Assembly (NCBI GenBank): GCA_027490255.1
Contig: JAIXYM010000080.1
Coordinates: forward strand, 1 to 64,000
DNA length: 64,000 nucleotides
Direction of reading: 5' to 3'
Source of the DNA: Oxalobacteraceae bacterium
GTDB lineage: Bacteria; Pseudomonadota; Gammaproteobacteria; Burkholderiales; Burkholderiaceae_D
Program-made: the position numbers and the translations under genes
Notes under the pieces: generated by a model
Databases searched by the model: none
The model's input: only the letters and a program-made list of their open reading frames with translations
What the model was told of the DNA's origin: nothing
Part shown: positions 27,335-37,601 of the stretch, piece after piece
Layout: the number at the start of each line of letters is the position of its first letter
Numbering within the stretch: the first letter of the stretch is position 1

Positions 27335-28183
27335 ATGAATACCGTTGAGGCGAAAAAAGTCCTCGAGACTGCACTGTTGTGCACGCACGAGGCATTGTCG
27401 ATCAATGAGCTGAAAAAGCTTTTTGCTGGTCATCCGGATAATCCTGATGAGGCGGAGTCCCTCCCTGACACCGATACCATCAAGGCCATGCTGGAAGAAC
27501 TCGTTCAGGATTGGGAGGGGCGTGGCGTCGAACTGGTCAACCTGTCAACGGGCTGGCGGTTTCAGAGCTGCCCTGACATGAAGGTTTACCTCGACAGGCT
27601 GAACCCCGAGAAACCACCGAAATATACGCGGGCCACGCTTGAGACACTCGCCATCATCGCCTACCGCCAGCCAGTAACGCGTGGCGATATCGAAGAGATT
27701 CGTGGTGTGGCCGTGAACTCGCAGACGATCAAATTGCTTGAGGATCGTGGTTGGGTCGATGTGATTGGTCATCGTGATGTGCCTGGACGTCCTGCGCTAC
27801 TGGCCACCACGAAACAATTTCTGGATGATTTGGGTTTGTCCTCATTGGAGCAGTTGCCGCCACTGCAGCAAGTAGGTGCTGACGTATTGCCAGAGGATGC
27901 GGCGGCCGCGGTTCAAGCAATGGAGCAGAACCTCCAGGCATCACTGGATCAGGCAGCGATTGATTTTTCCGAGCCGTCGATGGACGAGACTCCGCAGTCG
28001 GTAACACTGGCTCGCGGCGATCAGCAGGACAACGACCAAGACGTATCGCAAGAAGGAGCGCAAGAGGAAGCGCAAGAACAAGCGCAAGAGGGGAGTGAGG
28101 TATCGCTCCCGGATGAGCACGATGACAATGCTCCCACCGAATCAACACCAGATACACACGATGACCGCACCCGACCCGAATGA
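27335..28183 (+). CDS. scpB: Segregation and condensation protein B
   Basis: A 282-aa ScpB. The two winged-helix domains cover residues 1-170, with motifs [30 protein letters not shown] and [12 protein letters not shown]. ScpB dimers bind ScpA in the Smc-ScpAB condensin that folds and separates chromosomes. The C-terminal 100 residues are an acidic, Gln/Glu-rich disordered tail, including an [11 protein letters not shown] repeat, longer than in many homologues. No scpA is adjacent. It overlaps the rluB start by 23 bp. Confidence 0.94.
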   Translation: MNTVEAKKVLETALLCTHEALSINELKKLFAGHPDNPDEAESLPDTDTIKAMLEELVQDWEGRGVELVNLSTGWRFQSCPDMKVYLDRLNPEKPPKYTRATLETLAIIAYRQPVTRGDIEEIRGVAVNSQTIKLLEDRGWVDVIGHRDVPGRPALLATTKQFLDDLGLSSLEQLPPLQQVGADVLPEDAAAAVQAMEQNLQASLDQAAIDFSEPSMDETPQSVTLARGDQQDNDQDVSQEGAQEEAQEQAQEGSEVSLPDEHDDNAPTESTPDTHDDRTRPE

Positions 28184-29714
28184 CCCTCAGTCGCCGCCTC
28201 AGAGCGGTGATGCAGCAGAAAACACCGGTGACACGACCGCCGGTAATGATGCGCCTTCAAGAGACAAGGCGAGACAGGACAAGAAAAATCCTCGCCGTGG
28301 TGTCCGCGGTCCGCGTGCCTTGCGACGCTCGCGAGGACCCGACAAAGACGGCGAATCAGGAAAGCCAGGTGCACCTCCTGATCGAACCAGCGCCAACATG
28401 GCCGTCCGCGAACCGCAGCGTGGCAAACCAGGCCCGCGCCAGAAACCTCAGCACACCAATCAACGCCACGGTCAGCGCAATGCAGGAGCAGACGCTGATG
28501 CAATTTTCAGTTTTGTTACCTCGGATGACTACGATCGAGTCGCCGCTGGCGAGGAAGCACTCACTACTGCCAAACACGGTACTCGGCATCAGAAGCCAGC
28601 ACGTCGCGACCTGACTGCTGATGATGATGCGCCCAAGCTGCATAAAGTACTGGCCGAGGCTGGTCTGGGTTCTCGCCGCGATATGGAAGAACTGATCATT
28701 GCAGGCAGGGTATCCGTCAACGGTGAGCCTGCGCATATCGGTCAACGCATACTGCCGGCTGATCAGGTCAGAATCAACGGCAAACTCGTACAACGTAAAG
28801 TCAGCACTCGTCCTCCGCGCGTGCTGGTCTATCACAAGCCTTCGGGCGAAATCGTCAGCACCAGTGATCCCGAGGGCCGCGCTACTGTTTTTGATCGATT
28901 GCCCACTATGAAGGTCGGCAAATGGCTGGCTGTTGGTCGCCTCGATTTCAATACGGAAGGTTTGCTTCTCTTTACCACTTCAGGTGATCTGGCCAACAAG
29001 CTCATGCATCCACGCTACGGCATCGAGCGGGAATATGCAGTCCGCACGCTCGGGGAACTAGAAGAAGGCATGCGGCAGAAATTGCTCTCGGGCGTCGAGC
29101 TTGATGATGGCCTTGCACAGTTCAACAAGATTGTTGATGGTGGTGGAGATGGCGCAAATCGCTGGTATCGCGTCACGATTTCCGAGGGCCGCAATCGCGA
29201 GGTGCGTCGGATGTTCGAATCGATCGGGTTGACCGTTTCGCGTCTGATCCGAACACGTTACGGCTCGCTCACTTTGCCCAGCAATCTCAAGCGTGGCCGA
29301 TGGGAAGAGATGGATGAGCATGCGGTACGTGCACTGATGGCGGCCAATGGCCTTCAAAAGCCGGCGGGCCGCACGCAGGACACTCGCGGTGGCCCCGGCA
29401 AAGGAAAATTTGGTGGGCCGCCGAATCGCAATGGCAATAACGGCAACTTCAACGGCAATGTGAACGGCAACGGCAATGCCAATACGAACGGTAATGCCTA
29501 CGGCAATAACGCTGGTCGGAGTGCGCCGCGTTCTCGTCAGCCTGATCCTTTGCAGACAGCGCTCGGATTCCCGACCGCGCCACAAGGCGGCCGTGGCCAG
29601 CGCAGCGGTCAGGGTGACCCAAGGCGCCGCAGCGGGCAAGCAGCGACCGGCAGTTCATGGACATCGGATCGCTATGGCACGGGTGCACCGCAAAAGCGTC
29701 GTTCGCGCGGTTAA
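28161..29714 (+). CDS. rluB: 23S rRNA pseudouridine synthase RluB
   Basis: A 517-aa protein. A basic disordered N-terminus (to about residue 150) precedes an S4 domain ([21 protein letters not shown]) and the pseudouridine synthase domain with catalytic Asp in [12 protein letters not shown] and the RsuA-family [13 protein letters not shown]. The C-terminus is basic with an unusual Asn-Gly-rich repeat (about 29430-29515). RluB modifies U2605 of 23S rRNA. ATG 28161 is chosen, inside the end of scpB; an in-frame ATG at 28095 would overlap scpB further. Confidence 0.92.
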   Translation: MTAPDPNDPQSPPQSGDAAENTGDTTAGNDAPSRDKARQDKKNPRRGVRGPRALRRSRGPDKDGESGKPGAPPDRTSANMAVREPQRGKPGPRQKPQHTNQRHGQRNAGADADAIFSFVTSDDYDRVAAGEEALTTAKHGTRHQKPARRDLTADDDAPKLHKVLAEAGLGSRRDMEELIIAGRVSVNGEPAHIGQRILPADQVRINGKLVQRKVSTRPPRVLVYHKPSGEIVSTSDPEGRATVFDRLPTMKVGKWLAVGRLDFNTEGLLLFTTSGDLANKLMHPRYGIEREYAVRTLGELEEGMRQKLLSGVELDDGLAQFNKIVDGGGDGANRWYRVTISEGRNREVRRMFESIGLTVSRLIRTRYGSLTLPSNLKRGRWEEMDEHAVRALMAANGLQKPAGRTQDTRGGPGKGKFGGPPNRNGNNGNFNGNVNGNGNANTNGNAYGNNAGRSAPRSRQPDPLQTALGFPTAPQGGRGQRSGQGDPRRRSGQAATGSSWTSDRYGTGAPQKRRSRG

Positions 29715-29801
29715 GCGTCTTGCTCGACAGAGTCTCGGAATCTGCGGTGCCGGTTTGGGCAAATGATCTTAATTTGATAATTCTGTTCATTGCCTTGTGC
29801 G

Positions 29802-29830
29802 TTGCGGTGAGATGCCTTATCGCCTATAAT
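29802..29830 (+). promoter_or_regulatory. Sigma-70 promoter of the rimP-nusA-infB operon
   Basis: TTGCGG (29802-29807), 17-bp spacer, consensus TATAAT (29825-29830). Start predicted near 29837, giving a leader of about 150 nt before rimP. Confidence 0.8.
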
Positions 29831-29919
29831 CAGGGACTTAACAAAGCTTCCGGCGGTCGGGCAGCGAGATGCAAGTCGTCTCTCACCCATTACAGGCAGT
29901 TCAGGGAGCACAAAGAAAG

Positions 29920-29945
29920 ATGGGCAGATGCCCATTTTTTTTTTT
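29920..29945 (+). terminator. Intrinsic terminator inside the rimP leader (possible attenuator)
   Basis: ATGGGC-AGAT-GCCCAT makes a 6-bp GC-rich stem followed at once by eleven T residues (29935-29945). It lies downstream of the operon promoter and 40 nt before the rimP start, so transcription must read through it to express the operon. Upstream CCCAT at 29886-29890 could pair with the left arm as a weak antiterminator. Confidence 0.8.
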
Positions 29946-29985
29946 CTGAAAAAGTTGATGTTGTGCTTGTGCGAGGGGTCATTCT

Positions 29986-30459
29986 TTGTTGTTCGCGTTG
30001 ATTGAAAAGACAGTCACCGGCATGGGATACGAGCTGGTCGATTTTGAACAGGCCGCACGCGGGCTGCTGCGCGTCTATATCGACGTCATGCCCGAAGAGA
30101 ACCGTGCAGTGACCGTGGAAGATTGCGAGAAAGTTACGCATCAGTTGCTGCATGTACTGACGGTCGAGAACGCGAGCTATGAGCGTCTCGAGGTCTCGTC
30201 GCCCGGACTAGATCGTCCGCTGAAGAAGTTGTCGGATTACAGTCGTTTTGCAGGGCATGAGGCGGTCGTCAAATTAAGGATGGCAACGCCGGGTGGCGGT
30301 AACCGCAAGTCCTTTGAAGGCATCTTGCATGAGCCAAAGGGCGAGACGCTCAGACTTGAATTTGAAGGAAATGAAGGGCCGGCGATGCTGGAGTTTTCGC
30401 TGGCGGAAGTGGACAAGGCACGCTTAGTGCCCATAGTGGATTTCAGGAGCCGTAAATGA
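29986..30459 (+). CDS. rimP: Ribosome maturation factor RimP
   Basis: A 157-aa RimP of usual length. Conserved parts are the N-terminal [22 protein letters not shown], the [10 protein letters not shown] helix, [14 protein letters not shown] and a C-terminal SH3-like barrel with [15 protein letters not shown]. It helps 30S subunit assembly. The start is TTG at 29986: GAGGGG at 29973-29978 lies seven bases upstream, and no ATG is available in the conserved region. It overlaps nusA by 4 bp. Confidence 0.93.
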   Translation: MLFALIEKTVTGMGYELVDFEQAARGLLRVYIDVMPEENRAVTVEDCEKVTHQLLHVLTVENASYERLEVSSPGLDRPLKKLSDYSRFAGHEAVVKLRMATPGGGNRKSFEGILHEPKGETLRLEFEGNEGPAMLEFSLAEVDKARLVPIVDFRSRK

Positions 30460-32015
30460 GTCGCGAAATTTTGTTGCTGGTCGATGCGCTGGCGCGCGAG
30501 AAGAATGTCGACAAGGATGTCGTCTTCGGAGCGCTTGAGCATGCACTGGCCCAAGCTACCAAGAAACGCTACGAAGGCGAGGTCGATATTCGCGTTGCCA
30601 TCGATCGCGAGACTGGCGAGTTCGAATCGTTCCGTCGTTGGCATGTTGTACCCGACGAAGCCGGTCTGCAGATGCCCGATCAGGAAATTCTGCTCTTCGA
30701 AGCCAAAGAACAAATTGAAGATATCGAGGTCGATGATTTCATCGAAGAACCGATTGAATCTGTGGAGTTCGGTCGCCGTTTTGCCCAAGACACCAAACAA
30801 GTCGTCCTGCAGCGCATTCGCGATGCCGAGCGCGAGCAGATTCTCGCCGACTTCCTTGAGCGCGGCGACGTGCTTGTCACCGGCACCATCAAGCGCATGG
30901 AGCGCGGTGATGCGATCGTTGAGTCCGGCAAGATCGAAGCTCGTTTGCCGCGCGATCAGATGATCCCCAAAGAGAATTTGCGCATAGGCGACCGAGTACG
31001 TGCTTACATTTTGCGTATTGATCGCAATGCACGCGGTCCTCAGGTCATCCTGTCGCGCACGGCACCTGAATTCATCATGAAGCTTTTCGAGCTCGAAGTT
31101 CCCGAGATCGAGCAGGGACTGCTTCAGATCAAATCCGCCGCCCGTGACTCGGGTGTGCGCGCCAAGATTGCCGTCTTCACCAGCGACAAACGCATTGATC
31201 CTATCGGTACCTGTGTTGGTATGCGCGGTTCACGAGTACAGAGTGTGACCGGCGAACTGGGCGGCGAGCGTGTGGACATCGTGCTTTGGTCGGATGATCC
31301 CGCGCAATTTGTCATTGGCGCACTGGCACCCGCCAACGTCTCATCGATCGTGGTGGACGAAGACAAGCATGCAATGGATGTTGTGGTCGACGAAGAAAAC
31401 CTGGCGATTGCGATTGGTCGCGGTGGTCAAAACGTTCGTTTGGCCAGCGAGCTGACAGGCTGGCAGATCAACATCATGACCGCTGAAGAGTCGGCTGATA
31501 AGGCAGCCTCGGAGACTGCGGTGATTCGCGGTCTGTTCATGGAAAAACTCGATGTTGACGAGGAAGTTGCTGACATTCTTGCGCAAGAAGGTTTTTCTAC
31601 GCTTGAAGAAATCGCTTATGTACCCATCACCGAAATGCTGGAAATAGAAGCGTTCGACGAAGACACCGTGAATGAACTGCGCAACCGTGCGCGCGATGCG
31701 CTCGTCACCGAAGCGATCGCCTCCGAGGAAGGCCTCGAGGGCATGGAAGATGCGCTGATCAATCTCGAGGGTATGGATCGGGTCACTGCAGGCAAGCTCG
31801 GTCTCGCCGGCGTGAAAACTCTGGATGCATTTTCCGGTCTGGCATACGACGAATTCGGTGCGATTCTGGCTCTGTCTGCAGATCGTGCTCGTCAGTTGAT
31901 TGAACACGAGTTCAGCGATGTGACGGACGATGAGATGAAACTGATTGACGCGAAATATGATGACCGTGCGAAGGCCCTGCAGGCCTACGTCTGGAGCCTC
32001 GTTGAGAGTAAGTAA
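30456..32015 (+). CDS. nusA: Transcription termination/antitermination factor NusA
   Basis: A 519-aa NusA. In order: N-terminal RNA-polymerase-binding domain ([17 protein letters not shown]), S1 domain around residues 135-200 ([16 protein letters not shown]), KH domains ([14 protein letters not shown] and [12 protein letters not shown]) and two acidic C-terminal repeats as in Escherichia coli-type NusA. It controls pausing, termination and antitermination. It may feed back on its own operon through the terminator in the leader (inference from known nusA autoregulation in E. coli). Confidence 0.98.
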   Translation: MSREILLLVDALAREKNVDKDVVFGALEHALAQATKKRYEGEVDIRVAIDRETGEFESFRRWHVVPDEAGLQMPDQEILLFEAKEQIEDIEVDDFIEEPIESVEFGRRFAQDTKQVVLQRIRDAEREQILADFLERGDVLVTGTIKRMERGDAIVESGKIEARLPRDQMIPKENLRIGDRVRAYILRIDRNARGPQVILSRTAPEFIMKLFELEVPEIEQGLLQIKSAARDSGVRAKIAVFTSDKRIDPIGTCVGMRGSRVQSVTGELGGERVDIVLWSDDPAQFVIGALAPANVSSIVVDEDKHAMDVVVDEENLAIAIGRGGQNVRLASELTGWQINIMTAEESADKAASETAVIRGLFMEKLDVDEEVADILAQEGFSTLEEIAYVPITEMLEIEAFDEDTVNELRNRARDALVTEAIASEEGLEGMEDALINLEGMDRVTAGKLGLAGVKTLDAFSGLAYDEFGAILALSADRARQLIEHEFSDVTDDEMKLIDAKYDDRAKALQAYVWSLVESK

Positions 32016-32066
32016 GCTCCCCGGACATGAAACCTTCGCAAAAGCATCACTAGAAAAGAGGACTGA

Positions 32067-34787
32067 ATGGCAAGTAACAATGTCGCCCAATTTGCCACCG
32101 AGCTGAAAATGCCCGCTGACTTGCTGCTCAAGCAGCTCAAGGATGCTGGCGTCGACAAAAGCTCGGTTGAAGACACGCTGTCTAAGGAAGACAAGGACAA
32201 GCTGCTCGGGCATTTGCGCAAAGTTCACGGTGCTGCAGCCGATGGCGAAAAGAAAAAAATCACGCTGACCCGCAAAGAAACGACCGAAATCAAGCAGGCC
32301 GATTCCAGTGGCAAGTCACGCACCATTCAGGTCGAAGTTCGCAAGAAGCGTACTTTCGTCAAACGCGACGATGCGCCTGTTGCGCAGGAACCAGAAGCAC
32401 CCAAAGCTCCCATCATTGACGAAGCCGAGCAGGCACGGCGTGACGAGGAAGCTCGCCGTCAGGCAGAGCTGATCGCAAGACAAGAAGCCGATCTGCGTGA
32501 GAAGCAGGAGCGACTCGCCAAACTCGAAGCGCAGAGAGAAGCTGAAAAGGCGGCGGATGCAGCACTCGCTCAGGCGCAGCAACAGCAAATCACTGCCGAA
32601 CCAAATGCGGAAGCCCAACAGCTGCTGAAAGAAGCAAGCGAGCGCGCAAGCGCCACCGAAGAAGCGCGCAAAGCGGTGGCTGACGAAGTTGCGCAAATCA
32701 AGATGATGATGAGTACCCCGCGCAAGGTCATCAAGGCACCCGAACCCGTTGCGCCCGCAGCTCGTGCAGAAGGTACTTTGCATCGCCCCGCCGATAAAAA
32801 GCCTAGCGAGAAAAAAGACGACAAGAAGCCGGGTGAGAAGAAATCCATCAAGTCCGCCAATGTTTCGTCGACCTGGCAGGACGATGCAAAGAAACGTAGC
32901 CCCGGCGGTCTCAAGACGCGTGGACCCAGCGGTGGTGGTGGTCGTGATGGTTGGCGCGCAGGTCCCCGCGGCCGTCGCAACACCAGCAATGAAGATCGCG
33001 AAACCAACTTCCAGCAACCGACCGAAGCCGTCGTTCGTGAAGTGCATGTACCGGAAACAATTACGGTCGCTGAGCTGGCACACAAAATGGCCGTCAAGGC
33101 CTCCGAGGTCATCAAGCAACTGATGAAACTGGGTCAGATGGTCACCATCAATCAGGTACTGGATCAGGAAACTGCCATGATCCTGGTCGAAGAAATGGGC
33201 CATATTGCACACGCTGCCAAACTCGATGATCCCGAAGCGCTGCTCGAAGTGGGTACCGAGAACGTCGACGCTGAACTTCTGCCGCGTGCTCCGGTTGTGA
33301 CCGTCATGGGCCACGTCGATCACGGCAAGACCTCGCTGCTTGATTACATCCGACGTGCGAAGGTAGCGTCCGGTGAGGCGGGTGGTATTACTCAGCACAT
33401 TGGCGCCTACCACGTTGAAACGCCGCGCGGCATGATCACCTTCCTCGATACTCCGGGTCACGAGGCGTTTACCGCCATGCGTGCCCGTGGTGCAAAGGCG
33501 ACCGATATCGTCATTCTGGTGGTGGCTGCCGATGACGGCGTGATGCCGCAGACCAAAGAAGCGATTGCACACGCAAAAGCGGCTGGCGTGCCGCTTGTGG
33601 TGGCGGTTAACAAGATCGACAAACCGGGTGCTAACCCTGATCGCGTCAAGCAAGAGCTCGTCGCCGAACAGGTGGTGCCTGAAGAATACGGTGGCGAATC
33701 TCCGTTCATCTCGGTGTCCGCAAAAACCGGCGAGGGTATTGATACCTTGCTTGAGAACGTGTTGTTGCAGGCTGAAGTTCTTGAACTCAAAGCTGCTGTC
33801 GATGCGCCTGCCAAAGGTTTGGTGATCGAAGCGAAACTCGACAAGGGCCGTGGTCCGGTTGCAACCATCATGGTGCAATCTGGCACGCTAAGACGTGGCG
33901 ATATCGTACTCGCAGGATCGTCATACGGTCGTGTCCGCGCCATGCTGGATGAAAACGGCAAATCAATTACCGAAGCAGGGCCTTCGATTCCAGTTGAAAT
34001 TCAAGGTCTGACCGAAGTGCCGGCGGCCGGTGAAGAAGCTATGGTGCTGACCGACGAGCGCAAGGCGCGTGAAATCGCCTTGTTCAGACAAGGCAAGTAC
34101 CGCGATGTGAAGCTCGCCAAACAGCAGGCCGCTAAACTCGAAAACATGTTCGAACAGATGGCCGAAGGCGAAGTCAAGAATCTCGCCCTCATCATCAAAT
34201 CCGATGTGCAGGGTTCGCAGGAAGCTCTGGTCAGCTCCATGCAAAAACTCTCCACCAGCGAAGTACGCGTGCAGGTGGTGCATGCAGCGGTGGGCGGTAT
34301 CAGCGAATCCGATGTCAATCTGGCGCTGGCCTCCAAGGCTGTCATCATCGGTTTCAATGTGCGTGCAGATGCATCGGCACGCAAGTTGGCGGAATCCAGC
34401 GGCATCGATATTCGTTACTACAACATCATTTACGACGCGATTGACGAAATCAAGGCAGCCATGGGTGGCATGCTGTCGCCAGAGAAGCGCGAAAATTCGC
34501 TGGGTCTGGTCGAGATCCGTCAGGTCTTCATGGTCAGCAAAGTCGGCGCCATTGCTGGTTGCTATGTGCTCGAGGGCATGGTCAAGCGTGGCGCGCATGT
34601 GCGTCTGTTGCGCGACAACGTCGTGCTCTGGACTGGCGAACTTGATTCACTCAAACGCTTCAAGGATGACGTGAAGGAAGTGAAATCCGGTTTCGAGTGT
34701 GGTTTGTCACTGAAGAACTACAACGACATCAAAGAAGGCGACCAGCTCGAAGTGTTCGAAGTCCAGGAAGTCGCGCGTACGCTCTGA
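32067..34787 (+). CDS. infB: Translation initiation factor IF-2
   Basis: A 906-aa IF-2. N-terminal IF2_N domain ([20 protein letters not shown]), then a long charged Ala/Glu/Lys-rich linker (residues 60-320), a second IF2_N ([22 protein letters not shown]) and the GTPase: [31 protein letters not shown]. Domains II-IV follow to the conserved end [14 protein letters not shown]. It delivers initiator tRNA to the 30S subunit. GAAAAGAGGA lies upstream of the ATG. It follows nusA by about 50 bp. Confidence 0.98.
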   Translation: MASNNVAQFATELKMPADLLLKQLKDAGVDKSSVEDTLSKEDKDKLLGHLRKVHGAAADGEKKKITLTRKETTEIKQADSSGKSRTIQVEVRKKRTFVKRDDAPVAQEPEAPKAPIIDEAEQARRDEEARRQAELIARQEADLREKQERLAKLEAQREAEKAADAALAQAQQQQITAEPNAEAQQLLKEASERASATEEARKAVADEVAQIKMMMSTPRKVIKAPEPVAPAARAEGTLHRPADKKPSEKKDDKKPGEKKSIKSANVSSTWQDDAKKRSPGGLKTRGPSGGGGRDGWRAGPRGRRNTSNEDRETNFQQPTEAVVREVHVPETITVAELAHKMAVKASEVIKQLMKLGQMVTINQVLDQETAMILVEEMGHIAHAAKLDDPEALLEVGTENVDAELLPRAPVVTVMGHVDHGKTSLLDYIRRAKVASGEAGGITQHIGAYHVETPRGMITFLDTPGHEAFTAMRARGAKATDIVILVVAADDGVMPQTKEAIAHAKAAGVPLVVAVNKIDKPGANPDRVKQELVAEQVVPEEYGGESPFISVSAKTGEGIDTLLENVLLQAEVLELKAAVDAPAKGLVIEAKLDKGRGPVATIMVQSGTLRRGDIVLAGSSYGRVRAMLDENGKSITEAGPSIPVEIQGLTEVPAAGEEAMVLTDERKAREIALFRQGKYRDVKLAKQQAAKLENMFEQMAEGEVKNLALIIKSDVQGSQEALVSSMQKLSTSEVRVQVVHAAVGGISESDVNLALASKAVIIGFNVRADASARKLAESSGIDIRYYNIIYDAIDEIKAAMGGMLSPEKRENSLGLVEIRQVFMVSKVGAIAGCYVLEGMVKRGAHVRLLRDNVVLWTGELDSLKRFKDDVKEVKSGFECGLSLKNYNDIKEGDQLEVFEVQEVARTL

Positions 34788-34806
34788 TTCATTAAAGATG
34801 AAGTCG

Positions 34807-34948
34807 CTGGATCCCGGCCTCTGCCGGGAGCGAGTGGGGGACTCGGGTCGCATGCGATCCGCCCACGTAGCATTCATCACATGCAGGTGATGACGATTTT
34901 GAGACCAGCAGTTCTTCAAACGTCATCCCGGCGCAGGCCGGGATCCAG
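34807..34948. repeat. Inverted pair of REP-like GC palindromes between infB and rbfA
   Basis: Two 23-bp copies in opposite orientation, 34807-34829 and 34926-34948, agree at 21 of 23 positions (CTGGATCCCGGCCT..GCCGGGA). Each copy is itself a hairpin (CCCGGC/GCCGGG). The 96-bp centre is unrelated to coding sequence. In reverse, the right copy encodes the WIPACAGMT reading seen for dispersed repeats in many proteobacterial genomes, so this is probably a multicopy REP/MITE-like element. Confidence 0.8.
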
Positions 34949-34983
34949 TGTCTTTGAACCTCATCTTTGAACTCCATCCATCC

Positions 34984-35373
34984 ATGGCCAAGCACAGCAA
35001 ATCCATCCCCGGCCGAGGCCAGCGCGTCGCAGACCAAATCCAGCGCGATCTCGCAGAACTGATCGCCATGGAGCTCAAAGATCCACGTGTCGGAATGATC
35101 ACGCTGACTGAAGTTCAGCTCACCCCAGACTACGCGCATGCGAAGATTTTTTTCACCACGCTCGTTGATGATCCGGCTGCTGTGCAAAACACACTTAAAG
35201 GCCTTCAGACTGCTTCCGGCTTTTTGCGTAATCAGTTGGGTAAGCGATTGAGTATTCATACGCTGCCTGAACTGCATTTCGTGCACGACATCTCCACCTC
35301 GCGTGGCGCCGCCTTGTCAAAACTGATCGACGAGGCCAATGCCACCCGCGCAAAAGATGCAGACGAGCAGTAA
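34984..35373 (+). CDS. rbfA: Ribosome-binding factor A
   Basis: A 129-aa RbfA. KH-type fold with [14 protein letters not shown], the conserved [28 protein letters not shown] region (split in two halves) and [15 protein letters not shown]. It assists late 30S maturation. ATG 34984 gives the family start but has no clear SD: the 15 bases before it read CTCCATCCATCC-like. The repeat element lies 36 bp upstream, so the original translation signals may have been displaced. Confidence 0.94.
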   Translation: MAKHSKSIPGRGQRVADQIQRDLAELIAMELKDPRVGMITLTEVQLTPDYAHAKIFFTTLVDDPAAVQNTLKGLQTASGFLRNQLGKRLSIHTLPELHFVHDISTSRGAALSKLIDEANATRAKDADEQ

Positions 35374-35401
35374 ATTGCACATCTCCGCGTAATTCCCATT
35401 C

Positions 35402-36358
35402 ATGAGCCAGCCAGCCAAGCGCAAACGCGTCCCTGTTCACGGGGTGCTTCTGCTCGACAAGCCTGAAGGCATTTCCAGTGCACAGGCGCTGGCCAAGGCC
35501 AAGTGGTTGTTGAATGCTGAAAAAGCCGGGCACACCGGAACGCTCGATCCCTTTGCGACAGGCCTTTTGCCACTGTGCTTTGGTGAAGCGACCAAATTTT
35601 CCAGCGATCTGCTCGACGCCGATAAAACATACGAGGCGACGATTCGTCTGGGCGTAACAACGACGACCGGTGATCCTGAAGGGGAAGTGCTCGAGACGCG
35701 CGAAGTAGATGTGCAACGGGCTCAGATCGAGTCGGTTTTAGATAAATTTCGTGGTCCTATCGATCAGATACCCCCGATGTATTCCGCTTTGAAACGCGAC
35801 GGCAAACCGCTGTACGCGTATGCGCGCGAAGGCAAGACGCTCGAGCGCGAAGCCAGATCTGTCATCATTCATGAGCTTGCGCTCGTTTCATTTGCCGCTC
35901 CTGATATTCGGATCCGTGTCCGTTGCAGCAAAGGGACCTATATTCGGGTACTAGGCGAAGACATTGGTCACGTGTTAGGAACGGGTGCGCACCTGATATC
36001 GCTGCGACGTGTTGGTGTGGGAAATTTATTGATAGCCGATGCAATGACTATCGATGCACTGGCCGCTTTGTCCGAGACTGAAAGGAAGAGCAGTCTTCTT
36101 CCTGCCGACAGCCTGCTATCCGAATTAATTCCCGTAGTACTGCCGCCAGAGCTAGCTAGTCGATTCATGCAGGGCCAACGTCTGGTGCTAGGTAAGGAAG
36201 GTCTCGACTTTCCCTCGGGTGGTTTTGAGCGAGTGAAGGTATTAGATGCCACGAAAATGCTGCTCGGGGTAGCAAGCTTATCTGCTGAGGGAATGTTGCA
36301 GCCCGAGCGGCTAGTTTCTGCGAAGGACGTCACAGAAAATCTATTTGATTTTAACTAA
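35402..36358 (+). CDS. truB: tRNA pseudouridine-55 synthase
   Basis: A 318-aa TruB. Catalytic Asp49 is in GHTGTLDPFATGLL; other motifs are HGVLLLDKPEGISS, KTYEATIRLG, QIPPMYSALKRDGKPLY and the GTYIRVLGEDIG strand. A short PUA-like C-terminal part follows. It makes pseudouridine 55 in nearly all tRNAs. It follows rbfA by about 28 bp. The last third uses more A/T-ending codons than the first, next to the AT-rich gene beyond it. Confidence 0.96.
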   Translation: MSQPAKRKRVPVHGVLLLDKPEGISSAQALAKAKWLLNAEKAGHTGTLDPFATGLLPLCFGEATKFSSDLLDADKTYEATIRLGVTTTTGDPEGEVLETREVDVQRAQIESVLDKFRGPIDQIPPMYSALKRDGKPLYAYAREGKTLEREARSVIIHELALVSFAAPDIRIRVRCSKGTYIRVLGEDIGHVLGTGAHLISLRRVGVGNLLIADAMTIDALAALSETERKSSLLPADSLLSELIPVVLPPELASRFMQGQRLVLGKEGLDFPSGGFERVKVLDATKMLLGVASLSAEGMLQPERLVSAKDVTENLFDFN

Positions 36359-36373
36359 TAATAAAATTCATAT

Positions 36374-37363
36374 TTATTGCGATGAACCGGATGCGATTTC
36401 ATTCAACCCTCTTGAAAAATACCCTATTGTTTCCAAAACTTTCGGCTGATCTTCTGCATTTAAAAGGCGACAGAACTGCGCATTCAATTCATCATTGGAG
36501 CTTGCAACCGCATCTGCCATAAAAACAGTTAGGCCTGCGAATGTCAGAATTGAAGGACTTAATTTTTTAATATCATTCAAAATGTGCACGCCTTGACTAA
36601 TGGCATAAACATCACCGCGTGTTAAATTATCAATCGCAATGTCACATTGATCTATAAACATCGATTGCACGGCTGCCCATTGCTTTGAGTCCGTAATATT
36701 GTGAAAGAAATCAGTCTGTTTACTAGAGATCAATGTTTTTAATTCAATTTGGGTCATTGGACCTTTGATTTCCTTTAACTCGTCTGCAAAATCGCGGACA
36801 AAATCGGAAACCCTGTTCTGATACAAAGGTTGCATATACAACTTAAACTGGCGTTTTTCCACGGAATCATTTCTGAGAATGTCTCTCAAGGGTTCCTTCG
36901 TTGCAAGTAAATTTTGCACATGATTTTTTATCTTCTCAGGCATTCCGCGATTGAGCGTTTCCTGTGCTTCTTTTTTTGCCGCAATCGCCGACTTTATCTC
37001 GTAGGCTAATTTCTGTGCATTGCCTAATTTGTGCTTATCAGGAAGGTGTCTTTTAATTTCGTTGGTGACCTCCACGCCGCTATCTTTCAACATGCGGGTT
37101 ATTTCCTTGTTCGCCTCTTGCCGCGCCTGGCCGGCCACGCTATCGATCCTGTCCAGCAGTCGGTTGAAAATGTTGCTTTCAGATTTTTTTACTATCTGAT
37201 AACCCGGTATAGTCGCTTCAGCGTTATTGAACCCCCATTTAATCCAGCGAGATGTTTCCTTAGCAGGTTGATTGATATTCCCTTTAATCTCAGGCGCTGT
37301 GATTTGTTTGATGAATTCGTCAAGACGACGTTCAGGCGACCGATTTGCGTCTAATTTGCTCAT
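36374..37363 (-). CDS. Orphan AT-rich gene, unknown function
   Basis: A 329-aa protein on the opposite strand to its neighbours. ATG 37363 is preferred because AAGGAA lies nine bases upstream; a longer TTG start at 37438 is possible. It has no signal peptide or membrane helix. It is rich in Lys, Glu, Asn, Ile and Gln and looks mainly helical, with a long charged stretch near residues 80-160 (RQEANKEITRML, AIAAKKEAQETLN). Base composition is visibly more AT-rich than truB or typA, which suggests transfer. I recognise no domain. A secreted effector-like or regulatory role is possible but unsupported. Confidence 0.7.
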   Translation of the reverse strand: MSKLDANRSPERRLDEFIKQITAPEIKGNINQPAKETSRWIKWGFNNAEATIPGYQIVKKSESNIFNRLLDRIDSVAGQARQEANKEITRMLKDSGVEVTNEIKRHLPDKHKLGNAQKLAYEIKSAIAAKKEAQETLNRGMPEKIKNHVQNLLATKEPLRDILRNDSVEKRQFKLYMQPLYQNRVSDFVRDFADELKEIKGPMTQIELKTLISSKQTDFFHNITDSKQWAAVQSMFIDQCDIAIDNLTRGDVYAISQGVHILNDIKKLSPSILTFAGLTVFMADAVASSNDELNAQFCRLLNAEDQPKVLETIGYFSRGLNEIASGSSQ

Positions 37364-37601
37364 GGGTTTAAATTCCTTAGGTGAGGGCGGATCATCTTCA
37401 GGTCTCCTACTTGGCAGAAAGTTTGGCTTTAGCCGCAACCAATGCTTTTTGTGTAACTTTTCGGATAATTTTGTTCCTCACAAATGTTTTGTCGTTTCGA
37501 GCGCAATGTTTTTGCAACTCATTGAAAATGCAAGGAATTTCTCGAAATTGACATAATTCAGTGTTAAAATCTTGGGTTTTCCTGCTTCGGCCTATCTCCC
37601 C

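Noticed and set aside
31341-32228. Minus-strand open frame across the nusA/infB junction
   Set aside because: It is the reverse of well-supported nusA and infB coding sequence and shows no family motif.
32316-33878. Long minus-strand open frame (520 codons) inside infB
   Set aside because: It mirrors the codon bias of the infB gene; the plus strand has a complete IF-2 with all GTPase motifs. The antisense translation is rich in His, Phe and Leu with no domain or SD.
34792-35286. Minus-strand frame containing a WIPACAGMT peptide
   Set aside because: The peptide is the usual translation of a dispersed palindromic repeat, and the rest is antisense to rbfA; it is not a gene.
37548-37570. TTGACA plus TAAAAT upstream of typA as a promoter
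   Set aside because: The spacer is only 11 bp, far from 16-18, so the pair cannot serve together; the real typA promoter is unclear.
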